The notes beneath the pieces were generated by a model. The model was not told where the DNA came from and made no database searches. It worked only from the letters and a program-made list of their open reading frames with translations. A stretch of 9,011 bases of DNA from Anaerolineae bacterium (GTDB taxonomy: Bacteria > Chloroflexota > Anaerolineae > 4572-78 > J111). Position 1 is the first letter of the stretch; each line of letters starts with the position of its first letter. Positions 7,274-9,011 of the stretch are shown piece by piece. The DNA lies in assembly GCA_023151115.1 (NCBI GenBank), contig JAKLJP010000097.1:1-9011 (forward strand), in the 5' to 3' direction. A program made the translations under genes and the position numbers.

Positions 7274-7403
7274 AGTAACTACTCACCAAATAGCACCCTT
7301 CGATACACTCTTCGCTTCGCTCAGAGCTACTCAGGGTGCTACTCACCGCCCCTTCGATACGGCCTTCGGCCTACTCAGGATGCGGTGAGTAGCTACGAAA
7401 TAT
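7272..7403. repeat. Nested palindromic element B (same ends as A, different core)
   Basis: Outer arms: GTAACTACTCACC (7275-7287) against GGTGAGTAGCTAC (7384-7396), one mismatch, then GAAATAT. Inside are two hairpins: AGCACCCT (7292-7299) with AGGGTGCT (7333-7340), and a perfect 12-bp stem GCTACTCACCGC (7338-7349) with 7382-7393. Each carries CCTTCGATAC, a small CG-rich loop and CTACTCAGG, so the core is a duplicated sub-unit. Confidence 0.85.
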
Positions 7404-7418
7404 GGAAGATGGTTTCCA

Positions 7419-7481
7419 CTATCCTCTATCCACTATCCACTATCCTCTACCCTCCCTACTCCTTACTACCTACTCCCTACT
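7419..7481. repeat. Heptamer array of nine units, right arm; overlaps the end of the nucleotidyltransferase gene
   Basis: Nine consecutive 7-base units in exact register: CTATCCT, CTATCCA twice, CTATCCT, CTACCCT, CCCTACT, CCTTACT, ACCTACT, CCCTACT. The stop codon and the last codons of the gene ending at 7466 lie within the last units. Confidence 0.85.
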
Positions 7482-8416
7482 TCATTCTTCAAAGTTCCAT
7501 TGACGGAATAGGCCTGTAGCCGCTGTTGGTAGGCGGTCATGGTGCGGTTGTTGTGCCCGTCGTAGTGGCCTTTGCAGGTGTCGGGGGTAAACACCACTTT
7601 ATCCAGCGTGCCAGACTGGGCCGCCAGACGGGTGTGCTTGGTAATTTGAATCTTTTGAGCAATTTTTTCCAAAGCATCGCCGATGGGGCCGGCCAACAAA
7701 AACTCTCCAATTTTTTTGATAAAGACTTGTAGAGGCGACAAGCGGTCGTTGATTTTTTCCAGGTTCAGGCCGTAGCCTTGCGGCAAATACCCGGTGACCC
7801 AGGTGTTGATTTCCCGCATTTTGATATAAAATTCCTGGCCGTAAAGGGGGATCATTTGCAGCATCTCGCGGGCGATAAACAGGTTATTTTCCTCAAAGTA
7901 GAGCACATTTTCGCTGAGTAAATAGTTGGGACAAAGATTGACCCCGCGCCAGCGGCCAAAGCGGACCATCAGGATAATCAAGGCGCGACAAAGCCACAGC
8001 CGCCCTGGCCGGGTGATAATCAGGTAATCAATATCGTCCACCCCGTCGCGGGGATTATCAACCGCCAACGAGCCGGTGACGGAGACCATGCGGATAAAAG
8101 GCAGTGCCGCTACCCAGCGGCCATAGCGGATGGCTTTGGGCCACAACACCTGCGAGGCAGCCCACCGCTCGCGCCGTTTGTTAATCAGATGAGGTTTACC
8201 CGGCAGGGTATAAAATTGGTCAACCAGAATGACCGCTTTACTCTCAACCGCCTGAGCCAACAAGGTTTTGACCTCTTCGGGCGTGGTTCTAAACTCCAGA
8301 AATTTGTAAATTTCGTCAAAGGTCAGGGGGAAGTCGAAGATGTCGGCATAGAGAATTGGCTTTAAGACCTCTTCGACAGATGGGCCATTAGCGTTCCGTT
8401 TATGCGGTTGGTCCAT
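7466..8416 (-). CDS. Nucleotidyltransferase-fold protein of unknown substrate
   Basis: Predicted protein of 316 residues from the ATG at 8416. The N-terminal 90 residues (VEEVLKPILYADIFDFPLTF, then TTPEEVKTLLAQAVE) read like a winged-helix module. VTGSLAVDNPRDGVDDIDYLII contains the polymerase-beta-type nucleotidyltransferase signature: G115-S116 followed by D128 and D130. A hydrophobic or amphipathic stretch (LWLCRALIILMVRF, about 140-153) follows. The C-terminus has TPDTCKGHYDGHNNR (from 278), which looks conserved but which I cannot assign. The third catalytic carboxylate is not identified, so activity is uncertain. The in-frame extension back to a TTG at 8533 is rejected because it would overlap the -10 box and spacer at 8524-8546; no close Shine-Dalgarno is seen for the ATG. 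The last residues (KNEVGSR) and the stop are encoded by a heptamer array, so the natural C-terminus may have been changed. Such proteins can transfer nucleotides to sugars, antibiotics, lipids or proteins. Confidence 0.8.
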   Translation of the reverse strand: MDQPHKRNANGPSVEEVLKPILYADIFDFPLTFDEIYKFLEFRTTPEEVKTLLAQAVESKAVILVDQFYTLPGKPHLINKRRERWAASQVLWPKAIRYGRWVAALPFIRMVSVTGSLAVDNPRDGVDDIDYLIITRPGRLWLCRALIILMVRFGRWRGVNLCPNYLLSENVLYFEENNLFIAREMLQMIPLYGQEFYIKMREINTWVTGYLPQGYGLNLEKINDRLSPLQVFIKKIGEFLLAGPIGDALEKIAQKIQITKHTRLAAQSGTLDKVVFTPDTCKGHYDGHNNRTMTAYQQRLQAYSVNGTLKNEVGSR

Positions 8417-8523
8417 GGTGATGAGAGCTATCCTTTTGATGAAGCCCTGGTGGGCCGGGATCAGTTTCGGTTGGGCACAAGCTCTACAGGTTGGGGTAAG
8501 GTTATGGACAAGTTTAGAGTGGA

Positions 8524-8552
8524 ATTTTAACAACGACTGGGCAAACGGTCAA
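8524..8552 (-). promoter_or_regulatory. Sigma70-type promoter of the nucleotidyltransferase gene
   Basis: TTGACC (8547-8552) and TAAAAT (8524-8529) each match five of six consensus bases and are separated by exactly 17. Transcription would begin near 8517, giving a leader of about 100 bases before the ATG at 8416. I see no riboswitch-like structure in the leader. Confidence 0.5.
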
Positions 8553-8584
8553 AAAACCAAGCACTTTAGGATCGTGGATTAAAT

Positions 8585-8654
8585 AACTTCCCCAATTCAC
8601 TGGGAAGTTGGAGATTAGAGATTAGAGATTCAGGCTATAATCTCCAATCTCCAA
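8585..8654. repeat. Hairpin plus inverted heptamer pair
   Basis: AACTTCCC (8585-8592) pairs with GGGAAGTT (8602-8609). It is followed by three GAGATTA-type units (8611-8631) and by two AATCTCC units (8639-8652) in the opposite sense. TTGGAGATT (8608-8616) and AATCTCCAA (8639-8647) are perfect complements. Confidence 0.8.
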
Positions 8655-8718
8655 ATCTACCAAATGGGCAAGTTAATTAATTCTCATTCCCTAACCTGGA
8701 CGAGCCAGAACCACAAAG

Positions 8719-8780
8719 GGTTCTCTCGCAAAGGCGCAAAGACGCAAAGGTTTTTAATAAATTTTTCTTGGCGTTCTTGG
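8719..8780. repeat. Degenerate inverted repeat of the CGCAAAG family
   Basis: CGCAAAGGCGCAAAGACGCA is followed, after an AT-rich spacer, by TTGGCGTTCTTGGCG, the weak complement. This resembles a common dispersed intergenic repeat and directly abuts element C. The stretch 8553-8913 holds only repeats and no gene. Confidence 0.6.
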
Positions 8781-8937
8781 CGACACTATGTTTGCACTTT
8801 TCGTAACCGGCCAAACTTTGAACGCAGATGACGCAGATTCAACAGATTTTCGCTGATTTTTTACAAATTTTTCTGCGTAAATCTGCGTTTATCAGCGTTT
8901 GTCTGCGTTCTATTTAAAAAGTGCAAAGGTAGTGTCG
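8781..8937. repeat. Nested palindromic element C (MITE-like), interrupting a toxin gene
   Basis: Outer 21-base arms (8781-8801, CGACACTATGTTTGCACTTT plus one more T; and 8917-8937) pair with two mismatches. Inside, GAACGCAGAT (8820-8829) pairs with GTCTGCGTTC (8901-8910) with one mismatch, and ACGCAGATT (8831-8839) with AATCTGCGT (8880-8888) perfectly. It has the same shell-and-core plan as A and B with different sequences. Its right end coincides with the point where homology to the toxin family stops. Confidence 0.8.
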
Positions 8938-9011
8938 ATCTTCTGCCAGGGCTTTTTCTACAATTTTTGCGTCATCTAATCGCTGTAACCCTTGTTCTCG
9001 TAGATGAAGCG
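8914..9011 (-). pseudogene. C-terminally truncated DUF5615 (PIN-like) toxin fragment
   Basis: The frame reading in from the window edge at 9009 is open to a TAA at 8914-8916 (31 codons). Its first 25 residues, beginning LHLREQGLQRLDDAKI and running to KALAEDR, match my memory of DUF5615 proteins, small PIN-like nucleases usually paired with a DUF433 antitoxin. In the family this is followed by a hydrophobic strand and a TxDxDF active-site segment. Here the last seven residues (from HYLCTF back to the R-H junction) come from the arm of element C and the frame then stops, so the catalytic segment is missing. The lost part is not found on the other side of the element, at least within 8534-8780. 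The N-terminus and any partner gene lie outside the window. Recognition is by eye; a short natural C-terminus cannot be excluded. Confidence 0.6.

Noticed and set aside
7070..7481. CRISPR array
   Set aside because: The units are 7 bases long and contiguous, with no unique spacers of regular length and no cas genes.
8417..8533. 39-residue N-terminal extension of the nucleotidyltransferase from a TTG
   Set aside because: The TTG overlaps the predicted promoter and has no ribosome binding site; the extension has no domain character.

Overview
The window is a one-sided gene array. All six intact genes and one gene fragment lie on the minus strand, so transcription runs from high to low coordinates. 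Protein style, GC-rich coding sequence, AT-rich gaps full of short palindromic and heptanucleotide repeats, and a DUF5615-type toxin remnant suggest an uncultured filamentous-type bacterium. Chloroflexota (Anaerolineae/Caldilineae-like) is my best guess. This is an inference from style, because there is no marker gene in the window.

Layout, in transcription order. (1) 9011-8914: the 3' remnant of a PIN-like DUF5615 toxin gene, cut off by a palindromic element (8781-8937). (2) 8938-8417: about 500 bases of repeats, then a good sigma70-type promoter (8524-8552). (3) 8416-7466: a nucleotidyltransferase-fold protein whose last codons lie inside a heptanucleotide repeat array. (4) 7465-7052: a compound repeat region. 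Two palindromic elements share the same ends and sit back to back between two inverted heptamer arrays. (5) 7051-5552: a B12-binding-type radical SAM protein. (6) 5551-5251: a gap with another palindrome and a possible promoter. (7) 5238-1694: a tight three-gene operon of a second radical SAM protein, a membrane-anchored SGNH/AlgX-like hydrolase, and a class I SAM methyltransferase that overlaps the hydrolase by ATGA. (8) 1582-104: a third, more distant radical SAM protein, 111 bases downstream. Bases 1-103 hold nothing I can call.

The three radical SAM proteins have the BchE/HpnR-like layout: an N-terminal Rossmann-like cobalamin-binding region, then a CxxxCxxC radical SAM core, then a GAESGS motif. 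With the methyltransferase, SGNH protein and nucleotidyltransferase they look like a pathway for making or modifying a lipid, envelope glycan or other small molecule. No substrate can be read from the sequence. The most unusual content is the repeat biology: palindromes with one outer shell and different cores, inverted pairs of 7-base arrays in several gaps, and a 4x7-base array inside the methyltransferase reading frame, where gain or loss of one unit would shift the frame.
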